Source: JAOZMY01 sp964577975
Lineage (GTDB): Bacteria > Desulfobacterota > S145-22
NCBI GenBank assembly: GCA_964577975.1
Contig: CAZOBB010000067.1
Coordinates: forward strand, 1-27,997
Reading direction: 5' to 3'
DNA length: 27,997 nucleotides
Positions 1 through 8,647 of the stretch are shown piece by piece (the first letter of the stretch is position 1; each line of letters starts with the position of its first letter). The position numbers and the translations under genes were made by a program. The notes below the pieces were generated by a model. That model worked only from the letters and a program-made list of their open reading frames with translations. It was not told the origin of the DNA and made no database searches.

Positions 1-156
1 TTCAACCTCCTCGACGCGAGGGGGGCCATCAGTGTCAACGAACGCACGCGGACCATCGGGCGGGTGCGGGCCCTGGCCCGGGGTTGCGCCCACGCCTTCT
101 TCGACCAGCGAAAGGAGATGGGGTTTCCCCTCATGAAAGGAGCCTCCCATGCCTGA
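1..156 (+). CDS. glyQ: Glycyl-tRNA synthetase alpha subunit, C-terminal end (5' truncated)
   Basis: Frame 1 is open from the window edge to TGA at 154-156 and gives the last 51 residues of GlyQ. The stretch FNLLDARGAISVNERTR and the following IGRVRALARGCA match the conserved C-terminus of the alpha subunit from memory of the family. The alpha subunit holds the catalytic core that activates glycine and pairs with the beta subunit as a heterotetramer in the cytoplasm. The stop lies 8 bases inside the start of glyS, so the two subunits are probably translationally coupled. The 5' part lies outside the window. Base composition is GC-rich, like glyS and unlike what follows. Confidence 0.93.
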   Translation, partial: FNLLDARGAISVNERTRTIGRVRALARGCAHAFFDQRKEMGFPLMKGASHA

Positions 157-2224
157 GGTGATACTCGAGATCGGAACCGAGGAGATTCCCGCCGGTTTCA
201 TCCCGCCGGCCCTTGCCGACATGAAACAGCGGTTCGGGAAGTTCTTGGAAGAGTCCGCCCTTACGACCGGGGACGTGAAGACGCTGGGAACACCGCGACG
301 ATTGACCCTGATCGCGAGGGAGGTGCCGGCTCGGCAGGCGGACCGGGAAGAGGAGATCCTGGGCCCCCCGAAATCCGCGGCCTTCAAACCCGACGGGACG
401 CCGACCAAGGCGGGGCTCGGCTTCGCCAAGGCCAAGGGGGTTTCGGTGGAGGACCTGAAAACCAAGGAAACCCCGAAGGGGGAGTACGTCTGTATCCGCC
501 GGCGCGTGGAGGGGAAGGCGACGGCCGATCTGCTCGCGGAATTTCTGCCCAGGTTTATCCTGTCGATCCCCTTCAGGAAGTCGATGCGCTGGGGAGCGGG
601 AACCTTGCGGTTCGCCCGTCCCATCCACTGGCTGCTGGCTCTCTTCGACGGGAAGGTGATTCCGTTCGAGCTGGAGGGCATCGAGGCGGGAAACCGCTCC
701 CGCGGTCACCGCTTTTTGGCGCCGGAGGCCTTCGAGGTGGCGGATGTGGAGGGCTACCTCCGGGAGTTGGAACGCCGTTCAGTCATGGTTGAACCGGGGC
801 GGCGCAAGGCGGCGATCCGCGAGGGGATCGCGTCGGCCCTTGCCGCGCGGGATCTCCGGTGGCTGGAGGACCCGGAGCTCCTGGAAGAGGTGGCCTACCT
901 GGTGGAGTATCCGTTCGTCGTGGTGGGCCGGTTCGACGAAACGTATCTTTCCCTCCCGCAGGAGGTTTTGGTCACGGCCATGCGGGAGCACCAGCGCTAC
1001 TTTTCCGTGACCCGCCCCGACGGGACGTTGGCCCCCGTTTTCATCGCCGTGAACAATACCTATAAAGAGGGATTGGATACCTTCGTGAAGGGACACGAAC
1101 GGGTCTTGCGCGCCCGCCTGGAGGACGCCAAGTTCTTCTTCGAGGAGGATCGGAAGGTCTCCCTCGAGCAGCGGGTGGAGGAGCTGAAAGGCGTGGTCTT
1201 CCACGCCAAGCTGGGAACCTCCTACGAGAAGGTGCAGCGGATCATCGGACTTTCAGAGTACCTGGCCGATTCTCTGGGGATTTCCAAAGAGCCGGTGAAG
1301 CGCGCGGCCTTCCTCTGCAAGGCGGACCTGGTCTCCGAGATGGTAGGGGAATTTCCCAGCCTGCAGGGGATCATGGGGAGGATCTACGCCCGCCTTTCCG
1401 GGGAGCCGGAGGAGGTCTGCGAGGCCATCTTCGAACACTACCTTCCCCGGTTCAGCGAGGATGAACTGCCCAAGGGGGATGTGGGAGCCATCGTGGGTAT
1501 GGCCGACCGGATGGACACCCTCGTGGGGTGTTTCGGAAACGACCTTATCCCCACGGGGGCGGCGGACCCGTTCGGGCTGCGGCGCGCGGCGCTGGCCATC
1601 ATCCGGATCGTCCTCGACCGGGACTACACCCTTTCCCTTCAGCGCTGGGTGGAAAGGGCTGCGGAGCTGCTTGCCGGGAAGATCGTCGTGGAGCCGGAAC
1701 CCCTCCTCGAATCGGTTCGGGAATTTTTCGCCGTCCGGTTCCGGGGCTTCCTCCAGGCGGAGGGAATCGCCTTCGACACCATCGAGGCGGTCATCAGCCA
1801 ATCCTTCGACGACATCGCCGACAGCACGCGGCGCGTGCGGGTCTTCCATGAATTCCGGCAGGATCCCGCCTTTGCCTCCCTGATGCTCTCCTTCAAGCGG
1901 GTGGTGAACATCCTGGAGGGACAGGTCGTCGAGGAGGGCGCGGCGGTCGATCCGTCGCTGCTGAAGGAGGAGCCGGAGAGGATCCTTTACGAGGAGGTCG
2001 GAAAGATCCGGGACCGTTTCATCGCCTTGATGGAGGCGAAGGACTACCACGCGGCATTGCGGCTCATCGCGACCCTCAAGCCGGTGGTGGACCGCTTCTT
2101 CGACGAGGTCCTGGTGATGGACCCCGACGAGACCCTCCGGCGGAACCGGCTCACTCTCTTGAGCGGGATCCAGTCCCTCTTCTCGCGCTTCGCCGATTTC
2201 TCGAAGGTTTCCGCCTCCCTGTAG
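149..2224 (+). CDS. glyS: Glycyl-tRNA synthetase beta subunit
   Basis: A 691-residue protein, about the usual length of bacterial GlyS. It opens with the typical MPEVILEIGTEEIPAGFIPP and carries the family segment TGAADPFGLRRAALAI at about residues 465-480. The beta subunit recognises tRNA(Gly) and works with GlyQ to charge it. The ATG at 149 has AAAGGAG at 136-142 as ribosome binding site, inside the end of glyQ. The C-terminal part is helical and corresponds to the DALR-like anticodon-binding region of the family. The gene is notably GC-rich; for example 1501-1560 has 40 G/C of 60. Composition drops straight after the stop. No truncation or frameshift is visible. Confidence 0.97.
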   Translation: MPEVILEIGTEEIPAGFIPPALADMKQRFGKFLEESALTTGDVKTLGTPRRLTLIAREVPARQADREEEILGPPKSAAFKPDGTPTKAGLGFAKAKGVSVEDLKTKETPKGEYVCIRRRVEGKATADLLAEFLPRFILSIPFRKSMRWGAGTLRFARPIHWLLALFDGKVIPFELEGIEAGNRSRGHRFLAPEAFEVADVEGYLRELERRSVMVEPGRRKAAIREGIASALAARDLRWLEDPELLEEVAYLVEYPFVVVGRFDETYLSLPQEVLVTAMREHQRYFSVTRPDGTLAPVFIAVNNTYKEGLDTFVKGHERVLRARLEDAKFFFEEDRKVSLEQRVEELKGVVFHAKLGTSYEKVQRIIGLSEYLADSLGISKEPVKRAAFLCKADLVSEMVGEFPSLQGIMGRIYARLSGEPEEVCEAIFEHYLPRFSEDELPKGDVGAIVGMADRMDTLVGCFGNDLIPTGAADPFGLRRAALAIIRIVLDRDYTLSLQRWVERAAELLAGKIVVEPEPLLESVREFFAVRFRGFLQAEGIAFDTIEAVISQSFDDIADSTRRVRVFHEFRQDPAFASLMLSFKRVVNILEGQVVEEGAAVDPSLLKEEPERILYEEVGKIRDRFIALMEAKDYHAALRLIATLKPVVDRFFDEVLVMDPDETLRRNRLTLLSGIQSLFSRFADFSKVSASL

Positions 2225-2294
2225 CTCCCATTAAACGAGTGTAGCTCAGGCTTTGGCCTCGACCGGATTTCGTGGGCAGAGATCCTCTACTTGG

Positions 2295-2323
2295 TTGACT
2301 CAAAAATCGTTTTAAGATATACT
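2295..2323 (+). promoter_or_regulatory. Sigma70-like promoter for ppsA-queH-DUF2905
   Basis: TTGACT at 2295-2300 and TATACT at 2318-2323 are separated by 17 bases, each five of six to consensus. It lies in the 209-base gap between glyS and ppsA and predicts a transcript starting near 2330 with a leader of about 100 bases before the ppsA ATG. The leader contains a 23-base near-copy of a queH coding segment. Confidence 0.65.
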
Positions 2324-2433
2324 CAGGTATGTTTGAGTGCCTCCAGGATAGGGCATCATACTTGTTATCACACGCGTTTACAGGGTTTTCAGACGGAACT
2401 TCAGGGAAAGATTGAGCAAAAGGGAGGGAAGGA

Positions 2434-4839
2434 ATGGGTTCAAAGTGGATTCTATGGTTTGATGAAATCGGAATGGAGGACCTCCCCAAAGTGGGGGGGA
2501 AAAACGCCTCACTCGGGGAAATGTATAGGGAGTTGTCCTCGAAAGGGGTCAATATTCCCTACGGTTTCGCCATTACCGTTGATGCCTATCATTATCTCTT
2601 GGATCATTCGGGGATGCGGGAAAAAGTGGAGGCCTTGCTTAACAAACTGGACGTCGATGATATGGGCGCCCTTCAGCTAACGGGAAGCCGTATCCGCCAG
2701 ATTATACGGAGCATCGAGATTCCGGAGGATCTCAGACGCGAGATCGTAACGGCCTACCAGAAACTGTGCGATCGTTACGGAGAGGACACCGATGTGGCCG
2801 TCCGCTCTAGCGCGACTGCAGAGGACCTTCCCGATGCCAGTTTCGCAGGGCAACAAGATACCTATCTCAACATCCGCGGAGACATCGGTCTTTTAGAGGC
2901 CTGTAAAAAATGCTTCGCTTCCCTCTTTACGAACCGTGCCATCACCTATCGGGAACACAAACACTTCAACCACTTCGACGTGGGTCTCTCCATCGCCGTT
3001 CAAAAAATGGTGCGGTCGGACCTGGCCTGCTCTGGTGTCATGTTCACGCTCGACACAGAATCGGGATTCCGTGATGTCGTTTTCATTACCGGATCTTACG
3101 GACTAGGCGAAAATATCGTACAGGGAATCGTGAACCCCGATGAATTTTACGTCTTCAAACCGACTCTCGCCAAAGGCTATAAATCCATCATCCAAAAATA
3201 CTTGGGCCGAAAAGAATTCAAGATGATCTATTCCTCTGAGGGAGAGGCGAAAACCAAAGATGTCCCCGTCCCCCAGAAGGAGAGGGATTCATACATATTG
3301 ACAGACGAAGAAATCCTACAGCTCGCAAAATGGGCCGTTATCATCGAAGACCACTATACCAAGCTGCACGGACGGGATTGTCCGATGGATATCGAATGGG
3401 CCAAAGATGGCATCACCAACGAGCTCTTTATCGTTCAAGCACGACCTGAGACGGTCAAATCCCGCAGCGATGAACTCGTATTAGAAAGTTTCGAACTCAA
3501 AGAAACAGGAAAACGTCTCCTCGTGGGAAAGAGTGTCGGAGAAAAGATCGGGGTGGGGAAAGTCAACATTATTCAAGATGTAAAGGATATTGGAAAGTTC
3601 AACGAGGGAGAGGTCTTGGTGACGGAGATGACCGACCCGGACTGGGAACCCATCATGAAAAAAGCGGCGGCCATCGTAACCAGTCGGGGAGGACGAACCT
3701 GTCACGCGGCCATCATCAGCCGGGAATTGGGGGTTCCCTGCGTCGTGGGAACGGGCAATGCCTGCGAGGTCTTGCGGGATTACGATTATGTGACCGTTTC
3801 CTGTGCGGAGGGAGAGACGGGATACGTCTACGAGGGACTTCTCGATTACGAAATCAACCGGGTAAACCTGGAGAACCTGGAACGGCCCAAGACGCAGATC
3901 ATGATGAACGTGGGAAATCCGGACAACGCCTTTGCTCTCTCTTTCATCCCCAACGACGGGGTCGGCCTGGCGCGGGAGGAATTCATCATCAGCAATTACA
4001 TTCAGATACACCCTCTGGCCCTCGCTCGGTTCAATACCTTAGAGGATGAAGAGGTAATCCAAAAAATCAAGGAAATTACCCGAGCATATACCGACAAAAA
4101 GCAGTTTTTCATCGACAAGCTGGCCCGCGGGATCGCCAAGATCGCCGCGGCTTTTTACCCAAAGGACGTGATCGTCCGCTTGAGCGATTTCAAGACCAAC
4201 GAATATGCGAACCTGATCGGCGGGAAATATTTCGAACCCGAGGAACACAATCCCATGCTAGGATTTCGGGGGGCGTCGAGATACTACGATCCCAATTACA
4301 AAGACGCCTTCGCGTTGGAATGCGCCGCCATTCTCAAAGCACGGGACGAAATGGGGCTGACCAACGTGAAGGTCATGGTCCCCTTCTGTCGAACCGTGGA
4401 AGAGGGCAAGAAGGTCCTCCAGGTGATGGAAGAATTCGGCCTGAAACAGGGAGAAAACGGCCTCGAGGTCTACGTCATGTGCGAGGTCCCGAGCAATGTC
4501 ATCATGGCCGAAGAGTTCAGCGAAATCTTCGATGGTTTTTCCATCGGCTCCAACGATCTGACTCAGTTGACCCTCGGATTGGATAGAGATTCCGCCCATA
4601 TCGCCCACATCTTCGACGAGCGGAACCCGGCCGTGAAGCGGATGGTGAAACAGGTAATCGAAGTGGCGCGGAAAAATGGTGTGAAAATCGGCATTTGCGG
4701 ACAGGGTCCCAGCGACTACCCCGAATTCGCGGAATTCCTGGTGGAGTGCGGCATCAACAGTATTTCGCTGAACCCCGACACCGTTATCAAGACAACCCAA
4801 ATGATCCTGGAAGTGGAAAAGCGACTGGGCATTAAATAA
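2434..4839 (+). CDS. ppsA: Phosphoenolpyruvate synthase (pyruvate, water dikinase)
   Basis: An 801-residue cytoplasmic enzyme, close to the usual PpsA length. It converts pyruvate, ATP and water to PEP, AMP and phosphate, the entry to gluconeogenesis. Domain order is canonical: an ATP-binding domain at about residues 10-345 (VGGKNASLGEM near the start, VAVRSSATAEDLPDASFAGQ further on), a swivelling phosphohistidine domain at about 375-465, and a PEP/pyruvate TIM barrel at about 475-790. The phosphorylated histidine is His424 in SRGGRTCHAAIISRELGVP and the barrel cysteine is Cys755 in GICGQGPSDYPE; both agree with the known family residues. The ATG at 2434 directly follows a purine-rich AGGGAGGGAAGGA site. 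queH begins 24 bases after its stop. Pairing with the oxidoreductase at 14.7-17.3 kb suits an anaerobe feeding carbon into gluconeogenesis. Confidence 0.97.
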   Translation: MGSKWILWFDEIGMEDLPKVGGKNASLGEMYRELSSKGVNIPYGFAITVDAYHYLLDHSGMREKVEALLNKLDVDDMGALQLTGSRIRQIIRSIEIPEDLRREIVTAYQKLCDRYGEDTDVAVRSSATAEDLPDASFAGQQDTYLNIRGDIGLLEACKKCFASLFTNRAITYREHKHFNHFDVGLSIAVQKMVRSDLACSGVMFTLDTESGFRDVVFITGSYGLGENIVQGIVNPDEFYVFKPTLAKGYKSIIQKYLGRKEFKMIYSSEGEAKTKDVPVPQKERDSYILTDEEILQLAKWAVIIEDHYTKLHGRDCPMDIEWAKDGITNELFIVQARPETVKSRSDELVLESFELKETGKRLLVGKSVGEKIGVGKVNIIQDVKDIGKFNEGEVLVTEMTDPDWEPIMKKAAAIVTSRGGRTCHAAIISRELGVPCVVGTGNACEVLRDYDYVTVSCAEGETGYVYEGLLDYEINRVNLENLERPKTQIMMNVGNPDNAFALSFIPNDGVGLAREEFIISNYIQIHPLALARFNTLEDEEVIQKIKEITRAYTDKKQFFIDKLARGIAKIAAAFYPKDVIVRLSDFKTNEYANLIGGKYFEPEEHNPMLGFRGASRYYDPNYKDAFALECAAILKARDEMGLTNVKVMVPFCRTVEEGKKVLQVMEEFGLKQGENGLEVYVMCEVPSNVIMAEEFSEIFDGFSIGSNDLTQLTLGLDRDSAHIAHIFDERNPAVKRMVKQVIEVARKNGVKIGICGQGPSDYPEFAEFLVECGINSISLNPDTVIKTTQMILEVEKRLGIK

Positions 4840-4863
4840 AATCGACGCTGGGACATTTCCCCC

Positions 4864-5430
4864 ATGCGGATACTCCTCCATATCTGCTGTGCAAACTGCG
4901 CGGTTTACCCGCTTCTGCGCCTAAGGGAAGAAGGACACGAGGTGTATGGATTCTTCTACAATCCAAACATCCATCCCTATATGGAATACAAAAAGCGCTT
5001 GGAATCCGTGAAGATATTGGAAAACGACTTTTCGCTTCCCATCATCTATCGCGATGAGTATCGCTTAGATGAATTTCTGCGAAACACCGCTTTCCGAGAA
5101 AACCTCCGCTGCCACTATTGTTATCATACCCGTTTACAGGCCACGGCTCGGGTGGCCAAGAAAGGGCGTTTCGACGCCTTTACCTCTACCCTCCTTTACA
5201 GCAAACAACAACAACACACCCTCGCCGTCCAGATCGGAGAAAGCATTTCCAAGGAACGAGGGGTGCCTTTTTACTACGAAGATTTTCGGAAGGGCTGGAA
5301 AAAGGGGATCGAGCTATCCTTAAATGCAGGGTTCTATCGTCAGCAATATTGTGGCTGCATCTATAGCGAGCGAGACAGGTTCTTGGGGAAAAATAGGATA
5401 ACGGCGAGAAAGCCGAAGGAGAAAGGATAA
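4864..5430 (+). CDS. queH: Epoxyqueuosine reductase QueH
   Basis: A 188-residue protein of the former DUF208 family. QueH carries out the last step of tRNA queuosine synthesis, reducing epoxyqueuosine in tRNA, as an iron-sulfur enzyme unrelated to QueG and independent of cobalamin. The family cysteines are present: HICCANC (Cys8, Cys9, Cys12), RCHYCY (Cys83, Cys86) and QYCGC (Cys163, Cys165). KQQQH at about 114-118 is also typical. It sits 24 bases after ppsA, and its TAA shares one base with the next ATG, so the three genes look like one operon. A 23-base part of its coding region (5118-5140) recurs with two mismatches in the leader upstream of ppsA. Confidence 0.93.
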   Translation: MRILLHICCANCAVYPLLRLREEGHEVYGFFYNPNIHPYMEYKKRLESVKILENDFSLPIIYRDEYRLDEFLRNTAFRENLRCHYCYHTRLQATARVAKKGRFDAFTSTLLYSKQQQHTLAVQIGESISKERGVPFYYEDFRKGWKKGIELSLNAGFYRQQYCGCIYSERDRFLGKNRITARKPKEKG

Positions 5431-5645
5431 TGCTCCATACCCTCGGACGTTTCCTTATTCTAATCGGATTACTGATTGTCGGTGTGGGACTGCTCCTTCT
5501 TTTCGCGGAAAAGCTTCCTTGGCTCGGGAAACTCCCCGGCGACATCTTGATAAAAAAGGGGAAGTGGACTTTCTACTTCCCCCTCGCCACCTCCCTTTTA
5601 TTGAGCGTCCTTCTAACTCTTCTTTTGAACCTATTTAGGAAATAA
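5430..5645 (+). CDS. DUF2905 family small membrane protein
   Basis: A 71-residue protein with two hydrophobic segments (about residues 6-26 and 48-67) joined by a loop with the family signature LPWLGKLPGDILIKKGKWTF followed by YFPLATS. This matches the DUF2905 pattern of small bacterial inner-membrane proteins, whose role is unknown to me. The ATG shares its A with the queH stop, so translation is probably coupled. It is the last gene of the ppsA operon and ends 11 bases before the convergent LysM gene. I see no hairpin terminator between them. Confidence 0.85.
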   Translation: MLHTLGRFLILIGLLIVGVGLLLLFAEKLPWLGKLPGDILIKKGKWTFYFPLATSLLLSVLLTLLLNLFRK

Positions 5646-5656
5646 CCTCACCTTTT

Positions 5657-6700
5657 TTAAGGACGAACCGTATCTCCTACTCTCACTTCTCTCTGAGACT
5701 CATAAATCATGGCCGTGGCGGTATGAAGCCGTGTCGACAAGATGACTAATGTCCCCACTTTCCTGTCTGGCATCTCTATCTTCTCGCTACAGCGAAAATA
5801 GTGCGTTTCATAAGGGTTGTCCTTTGGGGGGCACGTTTTATAAATGTTCAAAACGTTTCCAGGCCTGAGACCGTCCTCGCTTCCTTTATCTAAATATACA
5901 ATCCTGTCCTGTGCCGTCATCATGAGGCCTTCTTTCACCATGACGATATACGCCTCCAAAGGCTTTCGGAAAGGCGTCAACACGAGTTTCGAGGGCCACC
6001 GATCAAAGCGCCCGACGGGATCTCCCTCGTTGATTTCCATATAGCTGTGGAGTATTCTCGCAAAACAGACACGGCCCTCCACGCGGAAGACCTCGATTTC
6101 ACCGCCCAGCTCAACCAAGTAGCCGAGCTTTTCCTCTGTTTCGGGATGATATACCGTTTTCACATAGGTAAAAGTCGTCAAGCGATCACCGGGATAGACC
6201 GTCTCTCCCTTTCGCGTATAGAAGCAAAGGATGTTAGGTTCCGAATTCATGGGCGTATCATCCTCGTTCGTCAACACCTTCCCCACCTCTTTCAACTTGG
6301 ATTCCGCAATAAACCCCTCCGCATGAATGTTCTCATGCGTCAGAACAGGAGGAGCGGGTTTGGGTGGGACTGCCGGCTCTTTCGATACACGCTGGGCCGC
6401 ACGAGGTTCCGAAGAGGAGGGCATCACCGCCGGTTCTGCGGAACGCGAGGGTTGTCCCTTGAACCGAAGCCTATTCCCTGGGAATATCCAATGAGGATTG
6501 GAGATGTAAGGATTTAACGCCCACACCTTCGGCCACAAAAAAGGGTCCTTCAAAAATTTCTCAGAAAGGTCCCACAACGTGTCCCCTTTCGTTATTTGAT
6601 AAGCGCACAAAGGCATTACAACCACCATGCCAAAGAGAAAGGACAGTATCACACCGGCCATGATTCCTTTTCTCCATCTTTTCGGCTTTACACGCTTCAT
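5657..6700 (-). CDS. LysM-domain envelope protein
   Basis: A 347-residue protein when read from the ATG at 6700. That start is preferred over the ATG seven codons upstream because the run AGGAGAGGGGG lies inside that extension, at good spacing for the later ATG. Residues about 5-33 form a basic N-terminus and hydrophobic signal or anchor. A LysM peptidoglycan-binding module follows at about 35-82 (YQITKGDTLWDLSEKFLKDP, then WALNPYISNPHWIFPGNRL). A Pro/Ala-rich linker occupies about 85-115. The C-terminal 230 residues contain two beta-rich segments ending in PGDRL-like and GDTVRP patterns that I do not recognise precisely. It probably sits in the periplasm bound to the cell wall. Nothing in the sequence gives a catalytic role. 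Confidence 0.85.
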   Translation of the reverse strand: MKRVKPKRWRKGIMAGVILSFLFGMVVVMPLCAYQITKGDTLWDLSEKFLKDPFLWPKVWALNPYISNPHWIFPGNRLRFKGQPSRSAEPAVMPSSSEPRAAQRVSKEPAVPPKPAPPVLTHENIHAEGFIAESKLKEVGKVLTNEDDTPMNSEPNILCFYTRKGETVYPGDRLTTFTYVKTVYHPETEEKLGYLVELGGEIEVFRVEGRVCFARILHSYMEINEGDPVGRFDRWPSKLVLTPFRKPLEAYIVMVKEGLMMTAQDRIVYLDKGSEDGLRPGNVLNIYKTCPPKDNPYETHYFRCSEKIEMPDRKVGTLVILSTRLHTATAMIYESQREVRVGDTVRP

Positions 6701-6755
6701 CGCCAATCCCCCTCTCCTCAAAAGATTAACAAATACTCTCGTCTATCTCTATCGA

Positions 6756-6784
6756 CATATAAAAGAATTCCTTTAAGTTGTCAA
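6756..6784 (-). promoter_or_regulatory. Promoter for the LysM gene
   Basis: Read on the minus strand, TTGACA (6784-6779) and TATATG (6761-6756) are 17 bases apart. The -35 box is perfect and overlaps the stop codon of the upstream glycosylase gene, so the LysM gene can be transcribed on its own as well as by read-through. Confidence 0.55.
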
Positions 6785-7458
6785 GTCAATGTTTTTCCGC
6801 TTTTTCCAATTCCGTTCAAAGGACAGTCTTCGCATTTCGGTTTCTTCCGACAAAAGGTCTTTCCCGTTTCCACGACGAGGGCGTGATACTCATTAAAAAG
6901 TTGCACCTCGCAGGGAAGATGGCGCATAAAAAACGCCTGGACGTCTTCATAAGAATCGTTAAGATCCACGAGGCCGTGGCGCGAAAAGATTCGTTTCGTA
7001 TAGGCGTCCACCACAAAAATCGGCTTGTTCAAAGCATACAGAAGGATGCTATCCGCCGTTTCGGGCCCCACGCCGTATACCGTCAACCACTTTTCCCTCA
7101 ATTTTTCCAACGACTCCTCCCGCATTCTATCCAGGTTTCCTTGATAGTGTTCCGCTATAAATCGGACGACCGCCTTCAAGCGCTTCGCCTTGAGATTGTA
7201 GTACCCTGAGGGACGAATCAGTTCCGCAAGCCGATCAAGGGGCGTAGAAAGGATGCCATCCAACGAAAGGAGCCGTCTCTCTTTCAGGTTTCGAATCGCC
7301 CGCTCCACATTGCCCCACGCCGTGTTTTGAGTTAAAACGGCTCCCACTATCACCTCGAAGGGTGATTCGGCGGGCCACCAATGGCGTGGGCCAAAATAAC
7401 GATACATCCTTTCATACATCCGAAGGAGAAGTCGCGGCGTTTCCTCTTTCCCTTTCAT
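6781..7458 (-). CDS. Endonuclease III-related DNA glycosylase (COG2231/MagIII-like)
   Basis: A 225-residue HhH-GPD protein. The N-terminal helices carry FEVIVGAVLTQNTAWGNV (about 34-51), the helix-hairpin-helix is YGVGPETADSILLYAL (128-143), and the conserved Asp is D151 in VVDAYTKRI. Classic endonuclease III has a catalytic lysine in GVGRKTA; here that position is Glu133, so a bifunctional lyase is unlikely. This pattern fits the COG2231 branch that includes Helicobacter MagIII, a 3-methyladenine glycosylase. Cysteines at 183, 203, 209 and 212 (CRKKPKCEDC) could hold an iron-sulfur cluster, though their spacing differs from the C-x6-C-x2-C-x5-C of Nth. The ATG has AAGGA about 7 bases upstream. 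The gene diverges from upp. Base-excision repair of alkylated bases is the likely role; an alkyltransferase gene lies at 26.3 kb. Confidence 0.85.
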   Translation of the reverse strand: MKGKEETPRLLLRMYERMYRYFGPRHWWPAESPFEVIVGAVLTQNTAWGNVERAIRNLKERRLLSLDGILSTPLDRLAELIRPSGYYNLKAKRLKAVVRFIAEHYQGNLDRMREESLEKLREKWLTVYGVGPETADSILLYALNKPIFVVDAYTKRIFSRHGLVDLNDSYEDVQAFFMRHLPCEVQLFNEYHALVVETGKTFCRKKPKCEDCPLNGIGKSGKTLT

Positions 7459-7573
7459 GAATTTTCCTTCTCTTTACCCATTTTTTCGCTCTCCTTTCGT
7501 TTTTTCATGCTTTATGCTATGAGTTTTCTCTAATAATAACCATCACAACGGAACCTTAAAAGGGGAGTCTGCC

Positions 7574-8212
7574 ATGGAAAAGTTTAAAAATTTTCATCTC
7601 ATCGATCACGCTCTCATCCAGCACAAGCTCACGTATCTTCGGGATATTAACACGTCTAAAAAGAAATTCCGGGAACTGGTCGAAGAGCTCTCGATGCTAA
7701 TGGCCTACGAAGTCACGAAAGATCTTCCTCTCGAGGACAAAGAGATCGAAACGCCGCTCGAAAAGATGACCGGCAAGGTCATACGGGGCAAGAAATTAAC
7801 CATTGTTCCCATCCTACGGGCGGGTCTAGGCATGGTAGATGGCATCATCAATCTTATCCCCTCTGCCCGCGTCGGTCATATCGGACTCTACAGGGATCAC
7901 GACACCTTCAAGCCGGTGGAATACTACTTCAAGGTTCCTCAACATCCTGAAGATCGGGATTTCATCCTCGTCGATCCCATGCTCGCCACCGGCGGCTCCG
8001 CCGTCGCGGCAACCTCCTACCTCAAGAAGATCGGAGCCAAATCGATCAAGTTTATCTGTCTCGTCGCGGCCCCCGAAGGCGTCAAAGCCATGCAGGAAGC
8101 TCACCCTGACGTGCCCGTGTATGCCGCGGCGTTGGATCGAGAATTGAATGAACATGCCTACATTCTTCCCGGCCTCGGAGACGCGGGAGACCGACTTTTC
8201 GGCACGAAGTGA
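7574..8212 (+). CDS. upp: Uracil phosphoribosyltransferase
   Basis: A 212-residue cytoplasmic enzyme that converts uracil and PRPP to UMP in pyrimidine salvage. The PRPP-binding loop FILVDPMLATGGSA lies at 130-143, the early segment VPILRAGLGMVDG at 78-90 is typical of Upp, and the C-terminus ends in the family pattern LPGLGDAGDRLFGTK. Length is normal for Upp (about 208-212). The ATG follows AAAAGGGGAG with good spacing. Its TGA overlaps the GTG start of the thioesterase gene by three bases, giving a GTGA junction and coupling the two. No uracil permease gene is next to it. Confidence 0.97.
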   Translation: MEKFKNFHLIDHALIQHKLTYLRDINTSKKKFRELVEELSMLMAYEVTKDLPLEDKEIETPLEKMTGKVIRGKKLTIVPILRAGLGMVDGIINLIPSARVGHIGLYRDHDTFKPVEYYFKVPQHPEDRDFILVDPMLATGGSAVAATSYLKKIGAKSIKFICLVAAPEGVKAMQEAHPDVPVYAAALDRELNEHAYILPGLGDAGDRLFGTK

Positions 8213-8637
8213 AGCTCAAATCGGAAAACAAATGTTTTGTCTGCGGCATGGACAACCCCGGGGGACTCCGTCTCACCTTCCATGTCGACCGGGAACAGAG
8301 GATTCTCTCGACACGGTTCGTCCCTCCGGAAATCTATCAGGGATGGGATGGAATCGTCCATGGAGGCATCCTATCCACCCTTTTAGACGAAGCCGTAGCG
8401 AAACTCGCCTACGAACTCGGATACGAAGCCGTCACCACTCACTTGACCGTGAGGTTTAGAAAACCCGCCAAAGTCCTCGTTCCAATCCAAATCAGGGGAA
8501 AGATCGACCGGGTTACCTCTCGTATCATCGAAGGAAGCTCTCTCATCGAAGACGAGGAAGGAAACACGATTGCCGAAGGAAGCGTGCGTTTAGTACGAAT
8601 CAACCACAAAAAGGACGGCACGTCCGAGGAAACATGA
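8209..8637 (+). CDS. PaaI/4HBT hotdog-fold thioesterase
   Basis: A 142-residue hotdog-fold protein of the PaaI type, which hydrolyse acyl-CoA thioesters. The signature is the segment WDGIVHGGILSTLLDEAVAK (about 46-65), where HGG and the Asp/Glu of the helix form the active site in the family. A short CFVCGMDNPGGL at 9-20 with a CxxC pair is common in this subgroup. The start is GTG at 8209, which overlaps the upp stop as GTGA. I see no clear ribosome binding site, so translation probably depends on upp. The acyl substrate cannot be told from the sequence. It ends 10 bases from the convergent LABN gene. Confidence 0.88.
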   Translation: MKLKSENKCFVCGMDNPGGLRLTFHVDREQRILSTRFVPPEIYQGWDGIVHGGILSTLLDEAVAKLAYELGYEAVTTHLTVRFRKPAKVLVPIQIRGKIDRVTSRIIEGSSLIEDEEGNTIAEGSVRLVRINHKKDGTSEET

Positions 8638-8647
8638 CGAATCGCCA

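Noticed and set aside
2239..2250. tRNA-like string GTGTAGCTCAGG after glyS
   Set aside because: It resembles the D-arm start of a tRNA, but no anticodon arm, T-arm or acceptor pairing follows, so it is not called as a tRNA or remnant.
2291..2680. 129-codon frame spanning the ppsA leader and start
   Set aside because: It runs out of frame through the conserved PpsA N-terminus and has no ribosome site; only the short CYHTRLQ match to QueH is of note and is reported separately.
7455..7508. 17-residue frame upstream of the glycosylase, overlapping its ATG as ATGA
   Set aside because: Lysine-rich low-complexity product and no ribosome site; could be a leader frame but nothing supports it.
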